Origin: Oscarella lobularis
Taxonomy: Eukaryota; Porifera; Homoscleromorpha; Homosclerophorida; Oscarellidae
Direction: 5' to 3'
DNA: 64,000 nucleotides
Assembly (NCBI RefSeq): GCF_947507565.1
Contig: NC_089180.1
Span: 1,860,001-1,924,000 of the forward strand
Positions 21,843 through 31,087 of this stretch are shown here, one piece after another. A program made the position numbers and the translations under genes. Position 1 is the first letter of the stretch, and the number at the start of each line of letters is the position of its first letter. The notes beneath the pieces are model-generated. The model had not been told where the DNA came from. It worked only from the letters and a program-made list of their open reading frames with translations, and ran no database searches.

Positions 21843-23286
21843 CTAATATGGATATACTTCTGAAAGAGAATAAATAGACCTGTTGGCGTGGAATTCGTTG
21901 AAAAAGGGCGGCGGTGGCGGCGATCCGTAGACGACGCCTATTGGTTGCCTCACTCCTCCAGGCGGAGGAATTGCTCCAGGCAACGGTGGCGGCGGCGGCT
22001 TTGTCGGATCATTCACTGAAGCGGACATTGATGAGATGTGCGACGAGAAATGTGGAGAAGGTAGACTGACAGTGAATCCTAAGCGAAAATTCAATAGAAT
22101 TATTTAATTAATAGATGAATAAATATATGACTGATCAGATGGTATGATATGTGGAGACTTTTTTACCTTCTGGTAAGAACGAGAGGCCGAGATGATACAG
22201 AGCGTTTTCGGCTGCAAGAGCTTTCGCTTCGTCGGCGCTTGAGCAAAGTTTAGTTGATTGAAACTGATGCTGACTCAGTCCAGGAATAGAAACCTAAAAA
22301 ACATGACACATAAAAAGTATTAATCAATTTCTAATTTCTTGCTTTTTGAATATAAAACGGCGTCATTCCCGAATTGCAGTTAAGTTCAATCAGATTATAC
22401 TGAGGTGACGCCCAATTGCTTCTAGTACAAATATCCTCTAATACCTATTAGCAAATCCCAAGTAAATTTAAAAAGTGGACATCAATGTATACCTCCACAG
22501 AATGCCTCTTTATGTAGACACCCGAAGAAGTCAGTGAATCGGCCACCGCGTGAATCATAACAGGACTCATCCCAAATGAAGATGACTGAGGCGGTGGTAG
22601 TGGAATCGCCGGCGGCGAGCCCTGCGACGGCGGAAAGAAAGGCTTTGCCACTGGCGATAGCGGAAGCGTGGTGGGTGGCAAAGCGTAGCGTCGACATGAC
22701 TGCGGGCGCGTGTTGCCACTGCTTGGGATACGATCCACATAGCTTCCAAGGTGGGTTCTGTCAGTGCTAGAAGCAAATGCATATATATGTTCATAATCCC
22801 TATAAATTATTTTTACCGTTTGAAAAATGGGCTGATTTGTAATGGATACATTGAATTGACGGGAGGAACGACTGCTTGTGTGGACGTTGGAGATCGAGGC
22901 ACCTTTTCTCCTCCTGATCCCCCTCCACTGACGTTGTTCACCGATGGATATATAGGCACTCCGTCATAGAACGTTTTTCCGAAATTCTTTGCCAATTGAC
23001 GTTGTTCCTTGTCCACTGGCTTGGCCCACGATATTGCCAGAAGGCTTCCGTCAAATTCCTCGCCTAATAACGTCAGGAATACATTGGGATTTAGGTGCAC
23101 GTCACGTGATTATGTACCGTCCATGGACTCTTTCGCCGCCACGGCGTCCTCACGCGTCGAATAATGAACGAAAGCGTAATCGCAAATCTTTTTCACTTTC
23201 TCCAGCTTGCCGAATTCGACGAACTTCTGATGAATCTGCTCTTCGGTCGTCGACGCCATGAGATTCCAAACGTAGAGCACTTTGAC
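21843..23286 (-). CDS. A1CF/RBM46/RBM47-like RNA-binding protein gene, 5' truncated
   Basis: The C-terminal half of an A1CF/RBM46/RBM47-type gene. Exons: 23118-23286, RRM3 ([24 protein letters not shown]); 22817-23063 ([20 protein letters not shown], then a GGGSGGE linker); 22493-22766, a Pro/Ser-rich linker; 22343-22444 ([20 protein letters not shown]) and 22167-22293 ([30 protein letters not shown]), which form the double-stranded-RNA-binding-like DND1/A1CF domain; and 21843-22078, a Pro-rich tail ending in a stop. The fourth exon seems to use a GC donor (GCAAGA). Frames stay open across all exons. RRM1 and RRM2 are absent: at 23290-23320 the sequence changes into an unrelated gene on the other strand. 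So it is a duplicate cut at the RRM3 exon, complementary to the fragment at 524-1394. Confidence 0.85.
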
Positions 23287-23309
23287 CTAAAAACGAAAAA
23301 GAGGCGCAG

Positions 23310-23836
23310 GAACGAGTTTCACTTTGCCCGTCGTTTTACAATGCGGAGATTGGAATATTTGATTATTTACAGGAAACGTATGAGGACGCGATCAAATTTG
23401 AAACGTCGGATGGAAAATTTGACGTTCGGTTCGAGCCGTTCTTCCCAAAGCAAATCTTTCCGTTCCCGACTCGCTCAAGTTCGGAATGTGCGCGTCAGGT
23501 GATTGGACGGAAATCTGCTTTCAAATTTTGAACATGAGCGACGTCGAAACGACTTTTACGTGGGACATTAACGATCCGTTTGACGTCGATCCGCGAATCG
23601 GGATTTTGAAGCCAAGAGAGGCGTGCAGCGTCAAAGCGGCATTTGCGTCTCAGACTGCCGCTGTGTATGAGGGAGTGGCTGTTTGCACTTTCGAAGGAGG
23701 AAACTACAAGAGTGTCAAATTAGAAGGCATTGGTAAAGAAAGTTACTGTAATGCTTTTTTTGAAATTCCCGCGGCTTAGTATCCGGGCTTCAAGCTTAAG
23801 CAAAGTCGTCAAAAATGGGCTCGAATGATGTTGCTT
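23310..23836 (+). pseudogene. ASH-domain axonemal protein fragment (CFAP65/CFAP47-like)
   Basis: A fragment of a large ciliary protein built from PapD/ASH-type beta-sandwich domains. The clearest stretch is LKFGMCASGDWTEICFQILN, then SDVETTFTWDINDPFDVDP, KPREACSVKAAF and VKLEGIGK at a GTAAAG donor. An exon beginning YPGFKLKQ follows, as GIGKYP does in CFAP65-like proteins. Upstream, ETYEDAIKFETSDGKFDVRF is in a different frame; one missing base near 23465 separates FPFP from DSLKFG, so the copy is broken. It abuts the truncated RNA-binding gene head-on. CFAP65 is the best guess from motif phrasing, not proven. Confidence 0.5.
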
Positions 23837-24835
23837 CATTCGAGCTCTAGCAGGGGTAAATAACATATAGCTTGTTTGAAGTTCGCGTCGGGGTTTTTGG
23901 GAGGCGTTGGGCGTGAACGACGACCGACTCCTCAATCGGCGTTCTTGCGCATATTCGTTTGTTGTTGTGTAATCTTCGTCGACACTCGAGAAACAATCGT
24001 GATTAGCGTCGGTGAAGGATTCGTCGACTTTCGGGCTAAAGACGGCACGCTGGCGAGCGGGAATGCAGCCTCCGTCGCTGCACCCGCTATCGGTTCGCCA
24101 CTGTCGTCGCCTCCCAGTACGCCGGGGGGGACGTCGTTGAATCGTGTACATGTTTGCGCTTGGCTCATTTCTACGACGTCGGTGTCGATTTAGAGGAACG
24201 CACATTCAATTTTTTTATATTTTTTGTTGCTGGGGCTTTGCGCGCTTGGTTACGCCTCATATGTAATCTCTGATGTAATCTAATAAAGGCTAGAAGATCT
24301 ATTACACTAGACGTCTCTTGGCGCGCTTTTTCACGTCTAGTTAATAAAATATTATTAATAGCAAAACGCTGGCAGCGAACAAAAAACGTTTGCGCCGAGG
24401 CCCGTATGTCCGGGTAGGGTACTGTACTGTCTTTGCTGAATTAATCACAGTCTATCACTCGAGGCTCAAAATGATAATTTCAAATAAAAGCAATGCCGTT
24501 ACCGTAGTTTCAAAACTTTTGCTTTACATTAATTTTCGTACAACGTGCAGTGTACAAAAATAAAGCTGTACTAAAAGAAAAAATCGTCTAGTGGAGCCGA
24601 CCACCGCAGTTGTACAGGTGGAGCCCGTATAACGGCGGAGGGAGGCTCTTTCAAACGTGATCTTAGGGCTAGCTCCGTATTCATGCTGATGAATCAAGAA
24701 ACGGCCGAATAAGCATTATTTCATATGCGCTCATGTTTGAATACACACGGAACGATCAACGGGTAAATCTGCTAGTACAGTAGAGCTAAAAGAGATAGAC
24801 GACATGCACAGACAGACTATTTCGTAGGGTTAGGG
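23837..24835. other. Stretch without a supported gene
   Basis: Open frames of about 100 residues occur on both strands between 23860 and 24200 but show no family motif and no splice support. An AATAAA-like 'ctaataaaggct' lies at 24281. A CTAGACGT...ACGTCTAG inverted pair lies at 24307-24339. Nothing else was recognised. Confidence 0.35.
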
Positions 24836-27518
24836 TTATGGGTTAGGTGGAGTTCCCATTGAAGAAAGAGGCGGGGCATCCTCACGCTGTCTTACATCGA
24901 GGCGGAGCGGATATGTAGGCGTCCGAAAAACGAGATGTTGATCGGCGGCGTGCGCCGTTAGAGAAAGGAGCGCGCCGCCGTTATAATAATTCGTCTGGGA
25001 AGATCGAGACGCGCGTTTTGTGGCACGCCCTATAATTAACTATAATAGATCGCACCTGCCAGTCGTATGGACACTGCATTAGCGGAGCCTTCGAAAGGTA
25101 AGAAGAGCTGTTATCTACGGTGGCCGATACGGGTTCTCTCTACCAATACTAAGCCTCTTCCTCCTCTCACTTCTCTACCCAGGTCACTTCTCGCTAGCCA
25201 CTTCTCTACCCTAGTCACTTCTCGCAGATCACTTCTCTACCCTAGTCACTTCTCGCAGATCACTTCTCTACCCCAGTCACTTCTTGCAGATCACTTCTCT
25301 ACACTCTAGTCACTTCTCTACCCATTTCGCTTCTCTAACTGATTCACTTCTTTACCCTAGTCACTTCTCGCAGGTCACTTCTTTACCCTAGTCACTTCTC
25401 GCAGGTCACTTCTTTACCCTAGTCACTTCTTGCAGGTCACTTCTTCACCGTAGTCACTTCTTGCAGGCTAGACTACTTCTCTGCCATATATTCACAGTGT
25501 TCATTTTTAACTAGTGTGAAGTCACTATATAATGTTATCGAAACTATTCTAATATAGTCCTGTTCTAATATGGTACCTTCTCAGATTGCACTATTTTAGA
25601 ACAGGGTCTATTTTAGAGCAACCTCTTTTTGAGTGCATATGCAAGCATGATGAAGATTTATGCTAGTCGCTGCCTGATAGCTATATTAGAACAGAAAGTG
25701 ATTGCGCAATTTGCAACAATCCGTGTTGCAACCTCTTGGTATGACAAAGCGTCACCATCAATACACATTAAATTTATTTATTGTGTGCTGGTCAGTAAAG
25801 TCGTAAACCTGTGATGAAAATTGCTAACTGAGTTACGGGGCCGTTGTCAGGGGTGGTTCTCTATCTTAACTTAATTTGCGACTGCGGAAGCACCTTACAT
25901 CACAGGGTGTTGCTGTTCTAGCATAATGTCGAATTAATTAAACTACATGCTCCTCTAATTGGAATAGTGAACCGCAAAATTTTTGGAATTTTATTCTTGC
26001 GATTGTACTCTTCAGGCTCAAGTTTTCTATGACATAAGCTACATCTCACACTCATAGTTGTGCTAGAACAGTTTCGATAATATAGTGACTTCACACTATA
26101 GTTAATTAAAAATGCATTCATGAACACTGTGAATATGGCAGAGAAGTATAATAGCCTGCAAGAAGTGACTAGTTACCTGCGAGAAGTAACTAGGGTAAAG
26201 AAGTGACTAGTGTAGAGAAGTGATCTGCAAGAAGTGACTGGGGTAGAGAAGTGATCTGCGAGAAGTGACTAGTGTAGAGAAGTGATCTGCAAGAAGTGAC
26301 TGGGGTAGAGAAGTGATCTGCGAGAAGTGACTAGGGTAGAGAAGTGGCTAGCGAGAAGTGACCTGGGTAGAGAAGTGAGAGGAGGAAGAGGCCCCGTATT
26401 GGTAGAGAGAACCCGTATCGGCCACCGTAGTTATCGACCTTTATGATACCGATCAAAATCGTACCTGGCAAAACTGTTGAGTCGGTGCCGGATAATAGAC
26501 TAGCTGCGGAAACGATGGTATAGGCATTCGCAGTGTAGCCACATCTACCTAACCTGCGGCGAATTAGACGTTTCCCCATGCTGATAATACGAAGCATTCG
26601 TCGGCGTTGTCGCCACAGGGACGAATCCCGGCGGGGCAGCGTAAGCGAGCCCCGCGGGACAGGTACACATCGGCGTCACGGTCTCGTGACTGAATTGAGA
26701 CAGGTCGACGTGTTTGACTGGAGCGACTTCCGCGCTCGGCGGCGATGTGGCGGCGCTCGACTGCGGCTCGAAACTGCCGCCGTCCGACGATCGGTCGACG
26801 CTTCGTTTGCGTGTTGTCGACGCCGGCTTGTGAAATTGTCCGCCATGCTACGTCAGTCGAAATTCGCCAATGCAACGCGTCGACTCGTCTAGATTTCTCA
26901 CCTTTTTGCGAATCGCTGGCCCGATGTTCAGTTTCTTCTCGTTGAAGTACAGTGTACCCTGTATAATAGGATAGTTGGCGCGTCTGTCCAAACAGAGGCC
27001 CCGCATACGCGCTTCTACCTGCTCTTTCACGCGACTGGCGTCCTCTTGGCACTCGAACGTAATGAAACCGTACCTAGGCTCCCCCAAAAAGTCGATGTTT
27101 CGATCGTTTGGCTCGTTTTTGCTTTTTTTTCGTCGGATTTCTTAGCCTACCCTTTCGAAACTCCTCTTCGATCGGTGATGATCCTCCAGTCTCGCACCGC
27201 GCCAAAAGTCTGGAAGTACGTCTTCAGCTCGAGCTCTGTTGTCTACGGACGTCAAAAACAGTGCCAGACGTTAGGTAAACACGTACGGCGCGCGACACTC
27301 TGCGCTCCATCTCTCCTAGTACTGTAGTATCTTCCCGTGCACTCACGCTGAAGGCAATGCCGCCGACGAATATTCGATTCGGGAACATCTCGCATCCGTT
27401 TTCGTCGATTCCTTCGCTCGCGGTCGTCTGCGCAGCAAAGAAATTGTACATAAGGGGAAGACGAAGACGTAGTCCAGTCCCAAAAATCCCCGTGATTGGA
27501 TAACGAAGGACTTACCAT
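24836..27518 (-). CDS. BOLL: BOLL/DAZ-family RNA-binding protein, eight exons
   Basis: A complete gene for a 290-residue BOULE-like protein, a germline translational regulator that binds 3' UTRs. Exons: 27516-27518 (only the ATG, followed by GTAAGT), 27347-27427, 27151-27242, 26902-27073, 26554-26847, 26465-26503, 25056-25088 and 24836-24994. All junctions keep the frame. The RRM reads NRIFVGGIAFS (RNP2), then FGAVRDWRIITDRRGVSKGY and GFITFECQEDASRV (RNP1), then the DAZ hallmark EKKLNIGPAIRKK. About 20 extra residues (RMRGLCLDRRANYPIIQG) interrupt the usual spacing before the hallmark. The tail is Pro/Tyr/Gln-rich (LVYYPAPTQQF, TNYYNGG). Introns are 50-104 bp except intron 6, which holds a 1.3-kb foldback element. 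The last two short exons rest on splice sites and phase only. Confidence 0.85.
25116..26429. mobile_element. Foldback element with tandem-repeat arms inside BOLL intron 6
   Basis: Inverted arms of about 400-440 bp (25116-25555 and about 26045-26429) begin TACGGTGGCCGATACGGGTT and consist mostly of an 18-25 bp tandem unit, 'cacttctctaccctagtca' / 'cttctcgcagat'. The flanks carry a 6-bp direct repeat GTTATC (25110-25115 and 26430-26435), a likely target duplication; a TTAT duplication with tips CTACGG is the alternative. The 490-bp centre has no coding content except a doubtful short frame. Removing it would leave a BOLL intron of about 60 bp, like its neighbours. Confidence 0.9.
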
Positions 27519-27875
27519 TATTCGACTAGGGGAGATGGGCGGTGGAAGCGCGTCAGGATGAGACTAGCAGCTGACGCCCAGCCTGATGCGCGACCAATCA
27601 GACGCGTGCTAAGTGGCCGCCTAGCCTCGCGTGGCCAGGCCCTTTTCCCTGATCTCCCGGATACTCCGAGAGGGAAAGGGCCATGGGGTTCCCCTTTCGT
27701 GGGTGTGGTCCTCCGTTGTGGTCACATGACTGATTACATTGCTGTCGACTCACTTCGCTAATGGGATTCACCTGCATGCACGCGAGATTGGACGATTCTC
27801 TAATTTAATGTTCGCCTTTCGGATGCTACTAATCCAGGCCTCGCGCGTTACTCCCGCTAACTTGAAGACTCAAAA
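27519..27875. other. Intergenic region between BOLL and RecQ-like gene, with hairpin
   Basis: A divergent promoter region between the BOLL start and the RecQ-like start. At 27638-27682 GGCCCTTTTCCCT pairs with AGGGAAAGGGCC across a loop of about 20 bases. The preceding CTAGCCTCGCGTGGCCAG resembles the tips of the hairpin at 28924-29003. Confidence 0.5.
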
Positions 27876-28710
27876 ATGGCCGATGACGCTAATTCTTTGG
27901 CAGAGAGAGCTCACCGTGTTCTTCGCGACATCTTTCTTCAAAAGGATTTTCGCGAAGGGCAGCGTGAAGCTATATCTGCGGTCATGAATGGAAAGGACAC
28001 CATTGTTCGACTTGGGACGAATGGGGGGAAGTCCCTCTGTTATCAGCTGCCACCCCAACTGTTCGAGCGACCCTGCTTCTTAGTCGTTAGTCCTCTGACT
28101 GCGCTAATGGACGAACAAGTTGGACTGCTTACATTGCTGACTGTCCCATGACTGATATCAATCTATCTCTTCAGGTTGAATTTCTGTCTTCCTTGAATTT
28201 GTTTGCAACAAGATTTATTTCGCCAATCCATGTCTTGGACATGCCAGAAGAATTGTTGAAAAAATGCCAATATTGTACGTACTCAATGAATACTTGCATG
28301 AAATTTCAACTTTTTTTCGTTAAGTCTACATGTTACCTGAGTGCGCTGTCAGCCAAGAATGGATGACTGTAATGAAGGCTGGACTGGGTGCCCGACTTAA
28401 TCTGATACAGTAGCGATTGATGAAGCCCACTGTGTACAGAATGGTACCTACGGATTATCTATTTTGACGTATCCTTTCACGTTTTTGAAATTAAGGGGAA
28501 ATGACTTCCGCACAGCATACAGCAAGCTGAAGTCACTGAGAGCTTATTCCGTCTTGTCCAGTGATGGCTCTAACAGCCACAGCAACTCGTTCAACGATGA
28601 GCACTATCAGAGGAAGAGCAGGCATAAACGATCCCGTCTACATACTCAAAACAATCAATCGACACAATTTGTTCTACACCTTTCTTCCACAAAGATTTCT
28701 TACGAGGTTT
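27876..28710 (+). pseudogene. RecQ-type DNA helicase, 5' half, decayed
   Basis: This is the N-terminal half of a RecQ-family 3'-5' DNA helicase. It begins MADDANSLAERAHRVLRDIF, then FREGQREAISAVMNGKD (motif 0), LGTNGGKSLCYQLP (motif I; the family has TGGGKS, so Walker A is altered), VVSPLTALMDEQV (Ia), VAIDEAHC (II, near 28412), GNDFRTAYSKLKSLRAY, then ALTATAT (III) and NRHNLFYTF. Small introns separate some blocks. Between SLRAY and PSCPVMALTATAT one base is missing (near 28548), and motifs IV-VI and the C-terminal domains are absent, so it is a pseudogene. It diverges from the BOLL start. Its right side ends at a hairpin element and MITEs. Confidence 0.75.
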
Positions 28711-28923
28711 GAAAAATACTTCTAATTTTGTAAGAACGCACGGTTTTTGTAATAGGCAACTCTGCAACCGATTATAAAGGGCCTCCAGGAAAGGAGGGTG
28801 GCAAAGACAATCCTTACGTCCAGACAAAAAATTTTGCCACCTGTTCCTGGGATATGCTACGCTGCCATGGCAACGTGGCAATTCACCATTCGTCTTAGAA
28901 CCTTCAACACGAAGGGAGGCTGC

Positions 28924-29003
28924 GTAGCCTCGCAAGCCAGTCCCTTCTCCCCTACCGTGTTTATACGGGAGATCAGGGAGAAGGGACTGGCTTGCGAGGC
29001 TAG
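28924..29003. repeat. 27-bp-arm hairpin repeat
   Basis: TAGCCTCGCAAGCCAGTCCC (extending to TTCTCCC) and its complement flank a loop of about 24 bases. It marks the truncated right edge of the RecQ-like pseudogene. The tips TAGCCTCGC resemble those near 27621. Confidence 0.8.
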
Positions 29004-29039
29004 AGGCTGCGGACAAATTCAGAGATGGGGAAGTATCTG

Positions 29040-29625
29040 AAACCAGTTATTCCGTTTGCAAAGCCCAAATCCGTTTCTAAAACAACACTCTGAAAGTATT
29101 TAAGACGCTTTTGAAAACGAGTAACTTTGCTAAGCAATTGAGTTGTTTCGTGCATCAAAATGCATTTCTCGGGTTTGCTTTGGTAGCCATAAAACTAATA
29201 GTAGCAACGAAAAGACCAAACTTGTACAAAAGCAATCGGTGTGAAGAAAAAATCGCACTAAAACTTCGTTTTAATGAAAAATTTTGTCGCATACAGGACG
29301 CTATGCCTAATGCAGTTTGTTCAAACTTTATCGTAGTGTTTGTGCTGTTTATGATAAATTGCCAAGAGCTAAGGCTACGTCAAGCTGACGAGCTGCGTTT
29401 ATTATTTTATTTTTGCATTCTAATCAGTTTGAGTGCTTTTATATAAGTATCGGAATTAAAACAAAGTTTTAGTGCGATTTTTTTCTTTGCACCGCTTGCT
29501 TTTGTACAAGTTTGGGTCTTTTCGTTGCTATTTTTAGTTTTATTGCTACCAATGGAAACCCGAGAAATGCATTTTGATGCACGAAACAGCCCAAATGCTT
29601 AGCAAAGTTGCTCGTTTTCAAGCAG
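29040..29625. mobile_element. Short diverged relative of the long-TIR element at 9854
   Basis: Inverted arms (about 29045-29240 and 29480-29620) share 'aaccagttattccgtttgca', 'tttgctaagcaatt' and 'aatgcatttctcgggtttgc' with the arms of the 9854-11229 element. The centre shares the 'gccaagagct' / 'ctacgtcaagctgac' block in opposite orientation. The outer 200 bp of each arm is missing. It is non-coding. Confidence 0.8.
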
Positions 29626-29631
29626 GAGAAC

Positions 29632-30072
29632 TCCAGCGAAAAATAAAGTCACTGTAGGACAATAGCTTACGTCTAGCCGAAACTGTAGATGACGGTAAAT
29701 GTGGCGTCTATGTCTCCCTGTGAAAGTAACATCGCCTTTTCTGTGAGGTTATACGGGTCTTTTTTACGTCACCGGTTTTGTACTAGCTTTCGACGCGTCG
29801 CCGTTCTTGCCCATGTAGCTCAAAGTAAAGTGGGTCACTGACTGTGATACATCAAGCTACGAGGACAGTAAATAGGAGAACTGCGACGCGTCGAAAGCCA
29901 GTAAGAGACCGACTTTGCTACCGGTAACATAAAAAAGACCCGTAGAACCCTACAAAAAAAAGCGGTTTAACTCTCTCTCACTGGGAGACATAGACACTCC
30001 ATTTACCGTCATTTATTGTTTTGGCTAGACATATGCTATTGTCCTACAGTGACTTTAATTTTCGCTGGAGTT
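29632..30072. mobile_element. 440-bp MITE
   Basis: Inverted repeats starting AACTCCAGCGAAAAATAAAG (29635) and ending with the matching complement at 30069 enclose a core whose inner parts also pair ('gacgcgtcgaaag' with 'ctttcgacgcgtc'). It directly joins the neighbouring MITE on the left and the 52-bp tandem array on the right. No coding content. Confidence 0.75.
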
Positions 30073-30074
30073 CC

Positions 30075-30628
30075 CCTTGACTGGTCTACAGAATTAATTT
30101 TTCCATAGACATCGACTCATAAGGATCCTTTTGACTGGTCTATGGAATTAATTTTCCCATAAACATCGACTCATAAGGATCCTTTAGACTGGTCTACATG
30201 CAGAATTAATTTTCGCATAGACATCGACTCATAAGGATCCTTTTGACTGATCTACGGAATTAATTTTTGCATAGACATCGACTCATAAGGATCCTTTTGA
30301 CTGATCTACGGAATTAATTTTCCCATAGACATCGACTCATAAGGATCCTTTTGACTAGTCTATGGAATTAATTTTCGCATAAGGATCCTTTTGACTGGTC
30401 TACGGAATTAATTTTCGCATAGACATCGACTCATAAGGATCATTTTGACTGGTCTATGGAATTATTTTCTCATAATCATCGACTCATAAGCATCCTTTTG
30501 ACTGGACTACAGAATTAATTTTTCAATAAACATCGACTCATAAGGATCCTCTTGACTGGTCTACGGAATTAATTTTCCCATAGACATCGACTCATAAGGA
30601 TCCTTTTGACTGATCTACAGTAGTCATC
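30075..30628. repeat. 52-bp tandem repeat array
   Basis: About eleven head-to-tail units of 'ttgactggtctacggaatta' + 'attttcgcatagacatcgac' + 'tcataaggatcc', with one shortened unit near 30370. The copies differ by a few bases and there is no open frame. Confidence 0.9.
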
Positions 30629-31000
30629 AGGGAAAACGTAGCAATAACCTAATTGGTAGGGACTCGTGCATGCGCAAACAGATAAACTATTATTGGCTAC
30701 TATTCATTGATGCTTGATCATGCGCCTTTGAAAGTCCGCCCTGCCCCCCACATAGGCCCCACATAGGCAGGGCGGACTTTCAAACGCGCATGCTCTGCTA
30801 ACAATGGCCAATGGGCCAATAGCGCGACTGTGTGTATTGACCTTATCCGAGGCCATTTTCTGTGGCCCACCCACAGAAAATGGCCTCGGATAAGGTCAAT
30901 TCGAACCGGATAAGCGCATATCCAGACTTCAATAAATTTTCTTTCATATGAGATCCACGCGTTTTTTTTTCGAGAGGACGTCAATTGAGTACTACAGTGC
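30629..31000. mobile_element. Two abutting end-fragments of the RING-transposon family
   Basis: A right-type terminal repeat ends at 30745 (complement GGCAGGGCGGACTTTCAAAG) and a left-type repeat starts at 30766 (GGCAGGGCGGACTTTCAAAC). Between them lies CCCCACATA, GG, CCCCACATA: a 9-bp direct repeat, the length of the target duplication of copy B. The right fragment continues to about 31000 with the 5' leader of copy A and then stops. At 30836-30900 it contains a perfect hairpin with 30-bp arms and a 5-base loop; copy A carries only one arm of it. Confidence 0.75.
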
Positions 31001-31087
31001 TTATCAGCATAAATGATAATCAGTTAGCGCGCTCTAGCTCCGTAATTTAAAGCCGTATAGCGTCATACTGCATGGGCATACTGCATA

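Noticed and set aside
23720-24205. 161-residue leftward frame
   Set aside because: It is antisense to the ASH-domain fragment, of low complexity, with no motif; most likely a shadow.
24829-24848. Telomere-like TAGGGTTAGGGTTATGGGTT
   Set aside because: Only two to three units, and they overlap the end of the BOLL last exon in reverse; too short for an interstitial telomere.
25918-26127. Short frame with CSLCHRKLEPEEYNR
   Set aside because: It looks like a zinc motif, but has only one cysteine pair and lies in the foldback element centre without other support.
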